A DNA stretch of 64,000 nucleotides from Tieghemiomyces parasiticus (Eukaryota > Kickxellomycota > Dimargaritomycetes > Dimargaritales > Dimargaritaceae). Location: positions 30,901 through 94,900 of the forward strand of contig JANBPT010000044.1 of the NCBI GenBank assembly GCA_027575765.1, in the 5' to 3' direction. Shown here piece by piece: positions 1 to 10,668 of this stretch (position 1 is its first letter; every line of letters begins with the position of its first letter). Under the pieces are notes generated by a model. That model was not told where the DNA came from, searched no databases, and was given only the letters and a program-made list of their open reading frames with translations. Made by a program: the position numbers and the translations under genes.

Positions 1-2348
1 ATTCCCGCGGTCATCGTAGTAGTCTTTATATCACACACACACCCATATAATTTTTATACACGCTCTTCTTACTCCCTGAAATCAGCAGTGTCAGTTGAAA
101 GGGTGTTTCCCAGGTTTTGGGAAGTGAGTAAGAGCCCTCAAAAAAAAGACGGATGGTATTTTGTTGAGAGTAGGCCAGTTTTTAGGCAGTGGCGGGGGTA
201 GGGGAGGCGGTTTCAGAAAAGGAGAGGAAGAGGAAGAGGAGGGGATGGCGAGAAGATGTTTCAGCTGGCATCGACCAGCACATTATAAACTTTATTACGG
301 AGGGCCCACCACCCCCGCCGCCTAAGGAATGCGGAGGAAGAGAACTCAGGTTTCAAAGTTGTTTGGAGCCTATAAACCCAGGCAGTACTCTTGGTTCCGG
401 ATTATTCGACTCAGAAAGGCAAGTGAGAGACTCACGTCAGTAGGATACACGGGGGGTGGTAGAGGCTAGTTTAATGTGGCAGGGCATAGTTCATACATTG
501 AGAATTAAGGCGCGTCGCTCACCATGGATTGTACATTGAAGGGCTGTCAACCGGATGAGTAGTATACTCTTGATGCGATCCAGCGAAACCTACTTGGCCG
601 TGCATATAATAATTGCGCCTAGCCTAGCCTGGCCATGACCTCTAGGTATGCGATTAGGGCCATTCCGACTCGGTTAGAGTACAAGGTGAGCGATGTGACT
701 AATCGAAAATCAATCAGATGTTATTGACCCGATTACCCGGGAAGCCGATCGGGCAAGTCCAGTTCCGATCGCTTGTGCGTATGGTGTTATTTTTTCGAGC
801 GAGGCTAACTTGTCCAATCTGTGCAATTATAGAGAGGGAGGAAGGTGATGGGGCGACAGAACCGCCTTATCTATTGTGACTCCAACGCGAATATTTCTGT
901 ATATAAGACCGAGAACTTCCCAAACACGTCGGAGGTCTAGTATCGACAGAGGAAAGCAACCACCCCAAAGAGTCAGACCCGAACAGCCGGAACCCCTTAT
1001 GCCCCCCTGTACCTTTACCCTCTGACTTGCAACGAATCTCGTGGTGGACTCTGGGCGTTACTCTTGTCACTCATCGACGTACGAAACTTGAACCTCTCTT
1101 TCAAATTATCTATCAGTGAATTTTTTCCCAGGTCTTGGAGCTTCGAGAGACCAATGGTTTAGAACCTCGGATTTATCAGAATTCCCCCCCCCCCTCTCTC
1201 TCTCTCTCTCCGCCATGGCCGGGAGCAGATGAGAGGTGAGAGGGTGACTCGATCGACCACAGAGAGATCTGCATTCTCGGTATCACCAGGCCACTTCCAG
1301 TACAGGTCACCCTATGCAGCGGTGCGTAATGGGTAGCTTGTAAAACCGAGCCAACTATTAGAATGGGACAGGGATATAGGGGAGAGATATAACCCTTGTC
1401 TTGCCGAGGAAAGGGGAAGTAGGGGGGTGGGGATCGTGTGGTCTCATGCGTGGGCTGAACAAGTGGTGGTTCGGTCCTATCCGGTTGGGAAAGCCGAGAA
1501 GGGGGTGAGTGCAGTGATCGCGGGCGTAAGGTTTCAGGTGGCTTAAGTGAGATCTATAAATGTCCGGAGGCTCGGCCTACCTCCCGGTTACCAATCCCTT
1601 GGATACCACCAGGGAACTATAGTCTCTCTCCCTCCTTCCCTTGCACCGCTCCTCCTTCCTGTCTATTTCCTAATTTTCCGCTGTTGTTTTTTTGCTTTGT
1701 TTCGACCGTGTTCCGCTCGACCTGGCCTACCCACCTCCATTATCAGGGGTCTTTTAGTGAGCTTCTATTAGATCCTACTTGTCCTATTCGGCGTTCTTGT
1801 TTGGCATTTCCACGGCGTTGTCTGCGACACGTCACGCGTTCAAGTTTTTTGTGGCATCTCCCTTCAAAAGGTCAGTATCTCTTCTAACCTAATAGGCGGC
1901 CCTCCCCTCGCCGGCTCCCTAGCCCTCTATTTTTTATGATTATAGTAAACCCAGTTTTCACCCGCTACCTACACTTTGCATAACGCCGCACACCCTAAAG
2001 GGTTTCAGTTGACTAACCCGCCGCCGCTCCACCCCTGCCTCTCATCATCACCGTTTTACTTTGGCAAAACCCCAAACTACGCCTCATCCCTCGTTTCATC
2101 TTCACCCATTTTCAGCGCCAGTCGATCTGGCCCTCGCCCCCTGCCTTACGACCTACCCACGTTTTGTGACTTCCTTTTGTCTGTTTGTGTGTAATATTTT
2201 GGTTAATTGCCCAGATGTGCACCCCTCGCGCCACCACCACTTTGCACTCACCAACCAATCCTTATCGCCTAGCCCCAAACGATACTACCTAGCTCGTTTG
2301 GCTACTTGATATTTTTTTTGATTATAATTATCTATCCTTTTCTGCGTA
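1..2348. other. 5' intergenic region, no gene recognised
   Basis: No open frame here looks like a conserved protein; all are short and overlapping. A run of about 11 C followed by a (TC)n tract lies at 1184-1210. From about 1620 to 2340 the + strand is strongly pyrimidine-rich, which is what the promoter/5' leader of the zinc-finger gene starting at 2349 would look like. Nothing else is supported. Confidence 0.5.
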
Positions 2349-4007
2349 ATGGAAAGTGCCATTGCGGTTAACCCACCGGGAACGGGCACGCCGCTGATCA
2401 GCACAGACCCGACCGTCCTGTCCACGGAAGCACTACTCCTGGGTGTTGGCCCGCGCAGCGTCAGCCACACCAGCACCAGCACCAACACCAGTAGTAGTCA
2501 CCACCTGGCGCGGCCCCGGAGCCATGGTGGCCAAAGCAGCGGCAGTAGTGCCCAGACTCCGGCTTCCCTAGACTTTACACGGTTGTCCCCCAGTAGCCTC
2601 GACGTGTCCAACCTCGACCTGGCTGCCCAGCTCGCCGCCACCGAGATGCACATCTCCCAATCTTTGCTCAATGACAGCCAGCTAGGAGGAACCAACGGGA
2701 ATGCCGAGACTATGTCCGAGTTGGCCGCTCAGGCATATGATTGGAACATGGCGGCGGCGGCTGTCGCTGCGGCGACCGCCCAGGGTTGTGCTAGCAGTGG
2801 CGGGGGAAACTTCGCCCCTTCGGCGACGCTCTCGGATCTCGGCATGGATACCTCGGCGGGCCACGGGGCTAAGAATGACGGGGCAGTGAACCCGCTCGGT
2901 GTCATGTACACTGGGTCCGATCCGATGCTCCTCAGTGCGGACTTGAACGCTGAAGCGCGGTCGATGTTGGGAGTGGATCCTTCTTCCACCTCTGCTGCGA
3001 CCCCCTCATCGGCGGCGACGGCAGCGAGTGAGGCGGCGGTTGCCGCCGCCGCCGCCGCGGCCATGAACGCCGGGTTCATTGGCGTGTCCCAAGACTCCGC
3101 GGGTGTCCCGCCGGCCATGGCATCCATCACTCCGCGTAACCCGACGATCCCAGGTGACCCACGTAGTGGTGGGGCCTTCGTTCCAATCCCCACCCGTGAC
3201 CGCTCCTTTCCGGACGTGTTTTCCACAACCCCGCAGGGCCAACTACCTGCTGCCGTCGCTGCCGCCGCCGCTCATCAGCGTCCACCACAGGGCTCTGACC
3301 TGTGGCCTAACGGTCAACCGCAGTCATCGAACGGGCTCCATCAGAATCTATTTACCTCGACCGACCCGGCCACCGCCGCCGCCCTGGTTGCTGGATTCCC
3401 CGATCTTTCCACTTTCACTTTGGGTAACCCATCCCTATCCTTTCCGACGGCGGGAGCCGCCAGTGCCCACGGAAATGGGGGTATGTCGTTCCTCACTGGT
3501 CAACAACCTCCGCATGGCCACCGCCTCTCATCCGGATCGGCCGACTTCCTTGGTAGCGGCGGTTCGGGCATGAACCCCACGACCACCCTCCCGCCGCCTC
3601 CGGGGATAATGCCGACGACGATGTTGGTCGACCCCCGCGGCCCACCGGTTCTGGCTTCGGCACACCCACCCGCCGGTACCGGTCGTCGGGGTCGCAAGGC
3701 CACCTCGACGGGCGAGATACGTCGGTGTCCACATCCAGGCTGTGAAAAAACCTTTGCACGGCTCTATAACCTTCGATCTCACCTCCGGAGTCACGCCAGT
3801 ATCCGTCCGTTCGCTTGCACCATGTGTCCACGGAGCTTTAGTCGCAAACACGACCTGCAGCGGCATATTCGGGTCCATACGGGGGCAAAGCCGTACCGTT
3901 GCAAGGCATGTGATAAGGGCTTCGCCCGCACCGATGCCCTGAAGCGCCACTTGCGGATCGAGGAGCCCTGCCGACTCATCGTGGAGGGTAAAGTCGCCGC
4001 CAATTAA
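2349..4007 (+). CDS. Crz1-like C2H2 zinc-finger transcription factor
   Basis: Single-exon gene for 552 residues. The first ~440 residues are low-complexity (Ala, Ser, Gly, Pro and Thr-rich, with poly-Ala runs) and look disordered, as in an activation or regulatory region. The C-terminus (about 460-545) holds three zinc fingers: CPHPGC...H-x3-H, CTMC...H-x3-H, and a third starting CKAC with FARTDALKRH that ends in H-x6-C instead of a second His. That finger order, the YNLRSHLRSH and RKHDLQRH helices, and a final FAR-x-DAL-x-RH finger closing on Cys match the calcineurin-responsive factors Crz1/CrzA/Prz1. Those factors enter the nucleus after calcineurin dephosphorylation and drive calcium-stress genes. 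I see no clear PxIxIT docking site, so the calcineurin link rests on the fingers only. The start ATG follows a long pyrimidine-rich leader. Another C2H2 subfamily is possible. Confidence 0.8.
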   Translation: MESAIAVNPPGTGTPLISTDPTVLSTEALLLGVGPRSVSHTSTSTNTSSSHHLARPRSHGGQSSGSSAQTPASLDFTRLSPSSLDVSNLDLAAQLAATEMHISQSLLNDSQLGGTNGNAETMSELAAQAYDWNMAAAAVAAATAQGCASSGGGNFAPSATLSDLGMDTSAGHGAKNDGAVNPLGVMYTGSDPMLLSADLNAEARSMLGVDPSSTSAATPSSAATAASEAAVAAAAAAAMNAGFIGVSQDSAGVPPAMASITPRNPTIPGDPRSGGAFVPIPTRDRSFPDVFSTTPQGQLPAAVAAAAAHQRPPQGSDLWPNGQPQSSNGLHQNLFTSTDPATAAALVAGFPDLSTFTLGNPSLSFPTAGAASAHGNGGMSFLTGQQPPHGHRLSSGSADFLGSGGSGMNPTTTLPPPPGIMPTTMLVDPRGPPVLASAHPPAGTGRRGRKATSTGEIRRCPHPGCEKTFARLYNLRSHLRSHASIRPFACTMCPRSFSRKHDLQRHIRVHTGAKPYRCKACDKGFARTDALKRHLRIEEPCRLIVEGKVAAN

Positions 4008-4125
4008 CCTCCCCCTCCCTCCTGCCTCGCTCGCCTCGGCGTGTCCTCCAAATTGTCACACCATCCTCCCCCTCTGTTAGCAACAATGATACCTCCCTCA
4101 CTCCTAATAATGTGTTATGTGTAAC

Positions 4126-4131
4126 AATAAA
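4126..4131 (+). terminator. AATAAA polyadenylation signal of the zinc-finger gene
   Basis: An exact AATAAA hexamer lies 119 nt past the stop codon of the zinc-finger gene, in an AT-rich stretch between two convergent genes (stops at 4007 and 4349). Confidence 0.5.
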
Positions 4132-4348
4132 AGTACATTTGTAAAAAAAACGTATGACCAACAACACTGAACGTCAAACAGGTGTAGAAGGGAGGGAATG
4201 TGCACATTTGTAAAGGGATCAGCCGGGGGAGTGGGCTATTGTTGGATGATAGGAGGGAGAGGAGAAGGGGGGGCGACGGTAAGGAAAAGGGGGCGACTTA
4301 CGGGCTTTTGTAACATTACAACCCTAACTCCCCGCCACCTTTGAATAA

Positions 4349-7159
4349 TTAAGTCGGTCCCGGGGCGGCAGCGGCGGACCGACCCGCGATCTTGGGCATT
4401 TTCTTCTTGCTTTCATCGACGATATCTGACGGTTTGTACACATGGGGGGCAATTTCGACCAACCACTTGGGGTTAATCTCGGACACCACCCGCACAAACT
4501 TTTGCGTCGTGAGCACCAGCTCGAAGTACATGATCCAGGCTGGTTTGATTTCTCGTAGCGAACTACTCGGATGGATCCGGACGGAATCGTTATGCTTGAC
4601 AATCTTGTACGAATCCCCGGCTCCACGTTGGCGTTTGGCCACGTTATTAAAGAACCCGGCCAGGAGGGCCTTGGCGATCCCGGAGGTATCGGCCGGGTTG
4701 GGGTTTTTAGTGGGGACGACTTCGATACGGTCAAGAAGGTTGAGAATCTGGTCACGGATGTCGCGAGCGCGGGAGAGGGATCGGTACTGGATAAAGTTTT
4801 CGTAGCACCACTGGATGGAAAAGTCGGTGTCGGCCCACTGGTCCCAGATGTGCAGCAAAGTGAAATGGTCGCCACCGGGCCGGACGAGGTTCTTGTGGGC
4901 CTGCTCGGCGTGGACCCGTTTATCCTTAGGACGGTAGAACAGCGCCCCTTGGACCCCCAGGAGGGCGCACACGGTCGCCACGTCTTCGGAACACTGGTAC
5001 TGGTCAGATGCCACCAGGGCCTTGGCGAGTTTCGGGTCGAGCGGGAGTTCGGCCATGCGGCGACCGGTCTTAGTGACCTCGCCTTTCGCGTTAAGGGCGC
5101 CCAGGAGGTAAAGTTGACCGAGGGCGTTCTTGACGGTCTCGACGGGGGGTGGGTCAAGGTAATCAAACGTCACGAGATTGTTGATCCCGAGGCTCATGAG
5201 TTGCAGGACCACTAGGCCTAGGTTGCTGCGCTGAATTTCCGGCACCGTGTGTTCCTCCAGTTCGTTCATGTAGGCCCATTGGGTGTAGAGGCGGAAGCAC
5301 TTCCCGGGCCCCACGCGACCGGCCCGCCCGGCGCGCTGGTTGGCGGCGTTACGCGAGCACGGGGTGACCACCAGGGACTCCATCTCGGTACGCGGGTCAT
5401 AGGTCTTGAGTTTCTGGAAGCCCGGGTCGATGACGTAGACCACGCCGTCGATGGTAATGGACGTCTCGGCGATGTTGGTGGCCAGCACCACCTTGCGAGC
5501 ACCCGCCGGAGTCGGTTCGAAAATCTTGGCCTGGAGGTCCGAGGGCAAGTTGGCGTAAATGGGGCAGATGATGAGTTCCTTCATGCGGCTGCCGAGGGCC
5601 CGGCAAGCCGATAGGAGGTTCTCCTGGGCCGTTTCAATCTCCTCCTGGCCCGTTAAAAACACGAGCACGTCACCGGGTGGTTGGGACACGTGGATCTGCA
5701 GCACGGTGGTGACGGCGGCCTGCAGGTAGTTAGCCTCGGGGGCCTTGGTGTAGTAAATATCGACCGGGTAGGGCCGGCCGGGGATCTTGAAGATCGGAGC
5801 GTCGTCAAAGTATTCCGAAAATTTTTGGGCATCCATAGTAGCGCTAGCGATCAACAGTTTAAGATCCGGTCGGTAGCGAGCCACGTCCTTGATGAGGCCA
5901 AATAATATGTCAGTGGACAGGGTGCGCTCGTGGGCCTCGTCGATCATGATGGCGCTGTAGCCAGCCAGATCGGGTTCGGTGAGAAACTCGCGCAGGAGCA
6001 TGCCGTCGGTCATGTACTTGACCACCGTCTTGTCGGACGTGCAGTCTTCGAACCGGATACTGTACCCAACCTCGTGGCCTAGGCGGACCCCCATTTCCTC
6101 GGCCACCCGTGCTGCCACTGACATGGCCGCCACGCGCCGTGGCTGCGTGCACCCGACCTTGCGCCCGTCGCGGCTATACCCGGCCTCGTGAAGGTACTGC
6201 GGGATCTGGGTGGTCTTTCCTGATCCCGTCGCACCCTCGATGATGAGAACCTGATAGGCATCGATGGCGTCCAAGAGTTGTTGGCGATAGTCGTAAACCG
6301 GGAGGGATTCCCGCACCTGCTGGATGGACCGCTCTTTGCGTTCCGCCGCGTCCAACAATTCGCGGGCCTCCCGGTCGGCATCGGTCTCCGGGTCGAGGGT
6401 GCTCTCCATCACAAAGTCGATAGCGGTCTCGTCGAGGATGTAGTCGAATTCAGTGGGTTCGGTGCCGGGCTCATCGGTAGCGGTGGCGGCGGCAGGTTCC
6501 CGCACTTTCCCCTTGATAAGAGTCCGGGAGATCTGCCGCTCCTCCCACTGCTCCTGTTCCGACCGCGAGGCGCCCGACGTCGCGCCGGGACCGCGGCGGT
6601 CAGGTTCCTGGTACCGTTGGTAGAGCACCTGCTCTTTCCGCTTCCGGTCAATCTTGCCCTTCTCGGTGATGTAGTCCTCGGGCATCACGTAACCCTCGAC
6701 GTCAACCTTGATGTCCTTACGCTCCTCGGCAAGTCGTAGCACCTCGCGCTGATATTCGAGGCGCTCACGCTCGGCGTCCGTGAGTTTCATGCCTTGGAAC
6801 AGCTGCTCCTCGTCTTCAATCTGACCGCGTAGGAGCTCCAAGCGGCTCTGTTCTCGCTTGCGGAGATACTCCTGCCGTGATCGTTCGCGCAGGTCGGTGG
6901 CGGTGACAGACTCTCGGGCTGGGGCGTCGGAATGCGCTTGAGAATCGGGTCGGCGAGCCTTGCGGTCGTTACGGGACCGGCGAGTCTCTTCCTTACGGGC
7001 GAGCTCGCGCTGGCGCAGGCGGTCGGCAAAGGCGTCACGTTCCTCAGCGTCGTCACTTGCGTCACCTCGGACCTCGTCGGTCAGGTGGGCCGGCATGACC
7101 TCGCGCGGGTGTTTTCCCGACCGGTGACGGTCCTTCCGGCTGGGTGATGAGGATCCCAT
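4349..7159 (-). CDS. prp2: Spliceosomal DEAH-box ATPase Prp2/DHX16
   Basis: 936-residue DEAH helicase that remodels the activated spliceosome before the first splicing step. Visible motifs: GATGSGKT (about 309-316), TQPRRVAA (338-345), DEAH (407-410), SAT (439-441), NIAETSIT (562-569) and QRAGRAGR (608-615). These are followed by the HA2/winged-helix region and an OB-fold end containing the VLTTQKFVR and KKMPKI motifs. The charged N-terminal region with EERDAFADRLRQR and the GGDH, WCYENF and YRPKDKRVHA signatures point to Prp2/DHX16 (S. pombe Cdc28) rather than Prp22, Prp16 or Prp43. The N-terminal helical domain that precedes EERDAFA in animal DHX16 is absent. An in-frame extension upstream of the ATG stops at TAG (7180-7178), which could also be a 3' splice site, but no convincing upstream exon was found. 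Divergent from the lysidine synthase gene, with 443 nt between start codons. Confidence 0.95.
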   Translation of the reverse strand: MGSSSPSRKDRHRSGKHPREVMPAHLTDEVRGDASDDAEERDAFADRLRQRELARKEETRRSRNDRKARRPDSQAHSDAPARESVTATDLRERSRQEYLRKREQSRLELLRGQIEDEEQLFQGMKLTDAERERLEYQREVLRLAEERKDIKVDVEGYVMPEDYITEKGKIDRKRKEQVLYQRYQEPDRRGPGATSGASRSEQEQWEERQISRTLIKGKVREPAAATATDEPGTEPTEFDYILDETAIDFVMESTLDPETDADREARELLDAAERKERSIQQVRESLPVYDYRQQLLDAIDAYQVLIIEGATGSGKTTQIPQYLHEAGYSRDGRKVGCTQPRRVAAMSVAARVAEEMGVRLGHEVGYSIRFEDCTSDKTVVKYMTDGMLLREFLTEPDLAGYSAIMIDEAHERTLSTDILFGLIKDVARYRPDLKLLIASATMDAQKFSEYFDDAPIFKIPGRPYPVDIYYTKAPEANYLQAAVTTVLQIHVSQPPGDVLVFLTGQEEIETAQENLLSACRALGSRMKELIICPIYANLPSDLQAKIFEPTPAGARKVVLATNIAETSITIDGVVYVIDPGFQKLKTYDPRTEMESLVVTPCSRNAANQRAGRAGRVGPGKCFRLYTQWAYMNELEEHTVPEIQRSNLGLVVLQLMSLGINNLVTFDYLDPPPVETVKNALGQLYLLGALNAKGEVTKTGRRMAELPLDPKLAKALVASDQYQCSEDVATVCALLGVQGALFYRPKDKRVHAEQAHKNLVRPGGDHFTLLHIWDQWADTDFSIQWCYENFIQYRSLSRARDIRDQILNLLDRIEVVPTKNPNPADTSGIAKALLAGFFNNVAKRQRGAGDSYKIVKHNDSVRIHPSSSLREIKPAWIMYFELVLTTQKFVRVVSEINPKWLVEIAPHVYKPSDIVDESKKKMPKIAGRSAAAAPGPT

Positions 7160-7602
7160 GACAGTTAGGTCTGGGTCCTAAAGGGTGGGTGATAAGTCAA
7201 TGGGGGGAGAGAGAGCAAAGGGGGTATGGGCGCGAGGTAGTGGGAGGGGACGCAGTAATGGAGCAGTGTCAAGGGAGGGTAGAGGATGTGGAAATGCAAA
7301 GGAGAAGGCATACTTGACTACGCCTGCAGTCGTTTTCGGTGTAGTGTTGATCCAGCGGCCAACTCCAGAGAAATCGAAAGCCGAGAGGCAATGTACCTGA
7401 AATCACCTTCACTTTAAATCGGCTATCCGATCGGCGTGCTCGCCACTCCCCGGATCTACTCAAGCGGCAGCCTAGTCCTTACGTCCCTCCCTCTCGCCAA
7501 ATTCACATGCCCCTCCATTTACTCTAAGTCTTTCGGTACGACCAAGGAACTTCGCCTGACGATCGGACGGAAGTCGCCGACTCCCTATTTCGCCAAATCA
7601 GT
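7160..7602. promoter_or_regulatory. Shared divergent promoter region, prp2 / tilS-like
   Basis: 443-nt gap between the two start codons of divergent genes, so both promoters must lie here or overlap the 5' exons. No TATA element is evident. On the minus strand a TTTAG at about 7182-7178 could be an acceptor for a 5' leader intron of prp2. Confidence 0.45.
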
Positions 7603-9968
7603 ATGGCGGCTTTGACCGTGCACGATTTCGCCTCCGCCTTGCGGAAGCTACGGCTACCGACCTTCAGCCGAATGGGTAAGTCCGTTGGCTAGGCTTACCC
7701 AAAGGAGAAGGTTATCCGGCCTGAAGAGCACGCGACCCGACTCTCCAGCCTCCTCCCTCTTCGCAACCCTGCGCGTCCTGCGCAATCGCTGGAAACCAGA
7801 AGCAAGCCTGAGCCGTAACCACTATTACTACGACTAACCTTTTGCGTTACCTAAACTACGCCTGTTGACCCTCCAGCCGTGGCCCTCTCCGGCGGGGTAG
7901 ACAGCATGGCCCTCCTCTACCTCCTACGCAACCACCGGCCCTCGGATGCCATTTTTGCTTTCACGGTAGACCACGGCTTCCGTCCAGAAAGCCTCGAGGA
8001 AGCCCAAAAAGTCCAGCGGATCGCTCGGGAACTTGATGTGGACCACCGCATCCTAACCATCCCCTGGCAGACCGAGGCAGATATATCCCACCGCGGAACA
8101 CCAGGACCGGCCGCTCAACCGGTGTTCCCGCGGCCGGGCCAAATGGAGGAGGCCGGCCGAACCCATCGGTACCAGTTGATGGGCCAGGCGTGTCGCGATT
8201 TAAACATACCGGTACTGTTTACGGGTCACCATTTGGGCGACAGGTTGGAGACGAGTTTGATTCGGTTTTTGGTGTCGAGTGGTGTAGATGGTATCGCCGG
8301 TATCTCGGCCACTCGGCCGTTCCGACAGGCCATGTCGCCGTCGATGCCGTATGCCCAGGTAGCCCGTCCGTTACTCAATTTCCCCAAGGTAAGAGCACAG
8401 GGTTGACATGACGTTGGTCCGCGAATTGGTACCGACGCCCATTGTCGAAGGGCTAGCGTGTCATTCCATACAGTTATTATGATGGACTGTATCGACAACT
8501 GCAGCACGAGGGCTTCACTTTCGGCTTACCAGTATATCCCCACCGTTTATCATCCCCGCCGTCCTACACATTTACAGGAACGGCTGCTGGCCACTTGCCA
8601 AACCCATCATATCCCCTGGTTTGAGGACCCGTCCAACAAGTCTCATCTGCACAACCGTAATTTTTTGCGCACCCTGATCGACCAAGCCAGCACCCCGCCC
8701 TCCTCGGAGACTGAAGGGGCAGAGTACAACAGTCGGGCAGAGCGAAGGACGTTCTCGGCTCCGGTCCTCCTACGGCTCAACCGGGCCATGCAGGAACGGC
8801 GCAAGGCCGCCGAAGCAATGGGTAGGTATTTCGTTGTCCGTCTCGTGGCTTTTATAACGTGGGCACCAGGTTCGCCAGCTCAATCATTACTGTGGGCCAG
8901 TTTCAATTTATCGGGGCCCAGATGTCGCATCCCCCCCTCGCCTCCTCCCAGTACCGTTTTCTAACCCTATGTAATTCACAACCCTGACCTTTCCCTCCTC
9001 CCGCTCGCACTGTAGTCACAGAGCTGCTCCTCAACAATGTACGCTTCCGCCCGAACCTCGGAATTGCCGTCATTGCGGTACCACATACGGATCCGGCCGG
9101 CCGACACCCGGGCGATTGGCAGTCGACATGGTGGAACAACTCGGCCCTGGCCACCCGCCTCTATGCACTGGTTATCAACTGGGTCTACCGGAGTCCCTAC
9201 GCCCCGCGGCTCCGACAACTCGAGGCCCTTCGCACCCACCTCTCCGACTACGCGCGCCGGGACGCCCTCTCCGCCGCTGCGCAGGAAGACGAGGAAAATC
9301 GGGACCGGTCCGCTAACGACGACGAGGCGGACGACGACCAGGGTAAGCCGGCCGCCTTACCTACGCACCTCTTGATGGGCCGCACCATGATCCTCCCGTA
9401 CGTCCCGCCGGACCCTCGGCGTGTGCGTGGGCGAGCCATCGTACCCAAACCTGCGCTCGCGGACCTCTGGCTGGTTACGCGCCAGCCTTTCCAAGCAGGC
9501 GAAGTCAAGCACCACCAGATCCCATTGCCCGTCACGGGGCCTCAGGACCCCCTCACGCCCACGCTCTGGGCCGAGCGGTTCTACCTCTCGGCCTCTCTCC
9601 AACCCGAAGTCCCGGACCCACAGACCCGACTGGCCAGCATGCCAGCCCTGTATATCCGCGAGTTTCGAGTGGCCGACTGGACCAATCTGCGCCGACAGCA
9701 GCGGTACTACCAAAATATCGCCGGTCCCGGGGCCCCGCAGCGGCCCGCCAGCCGCACCATCCTCGATATCAAGCAGGTCCCCGGCCATGTGAGGTATACG
9801 CTGCCGGCCGTGTTTGTACGCCATAATGATCAGGAGATTCTTATTTGGTTCCCAGCGTTCCAACTGTACCGAAACCAGCCGTTCGTCCAGTCACTCCGAC
9901 TGCAGTACCGGTTCGCCCGCGCTCCGCTGTCGAGCGATGACCAGTGGCAGTTCCAGACCTTGGATTAA
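7603..9968 (+). CDS. tilS: tRNA(Ile)-lysidine synthase-like protein (TilS), four exons
   Basis: Rebuilt from exons 7603-7675, 7877-8388, 8578-8821 and 9016-9968 (593 residues). All three introns are GT-AG (201, 189 and 194 nt; donors GTAAGT, GTAAGA, GTAGGT) and each junction keeps the frame. The N-type ATP pyrophosphatase P-loop SGGVDS comes just after the exon 1/2 junction. It is followed by VDHGFR, TGHHLGDRLET, LVSSGVDGIAG and, across intron 2, PWFEDPSN with downstream RNFLR, all diagnostic of TilS. TilS converts C34 of tRNA-Ile(CAU) to lysidine so that it reads AUA; in a fungus the enzyme would be nuclear-encoded and act in mitochondria. The short Arg-containing N-terminus of exon 1 could be a transit peptide (inference). 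Oddity: the usual HHxDDQxET motif reads HHLGDRLET, with one Asp replaced by Gly. The ~300-residue C-terminal part is fungal-specific to my eye. Intron positions are read from splice consensus only. Confidence 0.85.
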
Positions 9969-10668
9969 TCGGGTCTGGGAAGCGGTGCGAAGACTGGTGG
10001 TTGGGGGTTCCTGCGTGCTTCTAATGGCCCTGGGACCCTCCCCCTCCCATCCCACATAGCCAGTGGGGACACCTTCCCTAATCGGTCAGATCCTGCTCGT
10101 CTTGAAGGGCCAGTTAATGCAACACATAAATATAAACATGGTTGTAATCCGCTGCCACAACTGTCCAACTTTAATCTATTTAGCGCGTATGTAACCCGGG
10201 TTGAAATGGGGGTAGCCCTCCCGCTGATAACCCACGCCTGTTTGGGAAAATCCGTCGCAGGTGGAATATTTATATGGTGGGGAAATGAGATGGATCGGGT
10301 TCATACCCGGGTGAGTTGGTGAATATAGCGCAAGATATTCTCGAATCCGTACTGCAAGCCCCTGCAGTGAGCTCTGGCAACGCTACATGCCCTTCAAACT
10401 CTGCAAATGCTGCCCCGACTCCAAAACAAAACTGGTGGTGTAGTCTTAGATGGGAGGGGGGCTATGAGCCCTTATAAATAGTATGCCTCTCGCCGCGCAT
10501 TAGCAAGTTCCCAACAAATATAACACGCCCTCTGAGAGGCATGACCCCTTGTCTAGCCCTCTACTCTGAACCACAGGTCTTACCCAACCAATCCACCTTA
10601 ATTCCCCCCTTCACAAGTACTGACACATTCCCCCAGACCCGTGTCTCACTCGTCCCAATCGCTCTACC
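9969..10668. other. Intergenic region, no gene recognised
   Basis: 700 nt between two tandem + strand genes. It contains AT-rich 3' sequence near 10120-10140 and the TATA-like element listed separately. No further feature seen. Confidence 0.4.
10472..10479 (+). promoter_or_regulatory. TATA-like element upstream of the methyltransferase
   Basis: TTATAAAT lies about 190 nt before the methyltransferase start codon, in an otherwise GC-rich stretch. Position is plausible for a TATA box with a leader of about 150 nt. This is a motif match only. Confidence 0.35.

Noticed and set aside
1184..1210. C-run plus (TC)n as a possible splice polypyrimidine tract
   Set aside because: No AG with a recognisable downstream exon follows; treated as simple sequence.
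10295..10320. GGGTTCATACCC resembling a T-arm
   Set aside because: Position 58 is not A, and no cloverleaf can be built around it.
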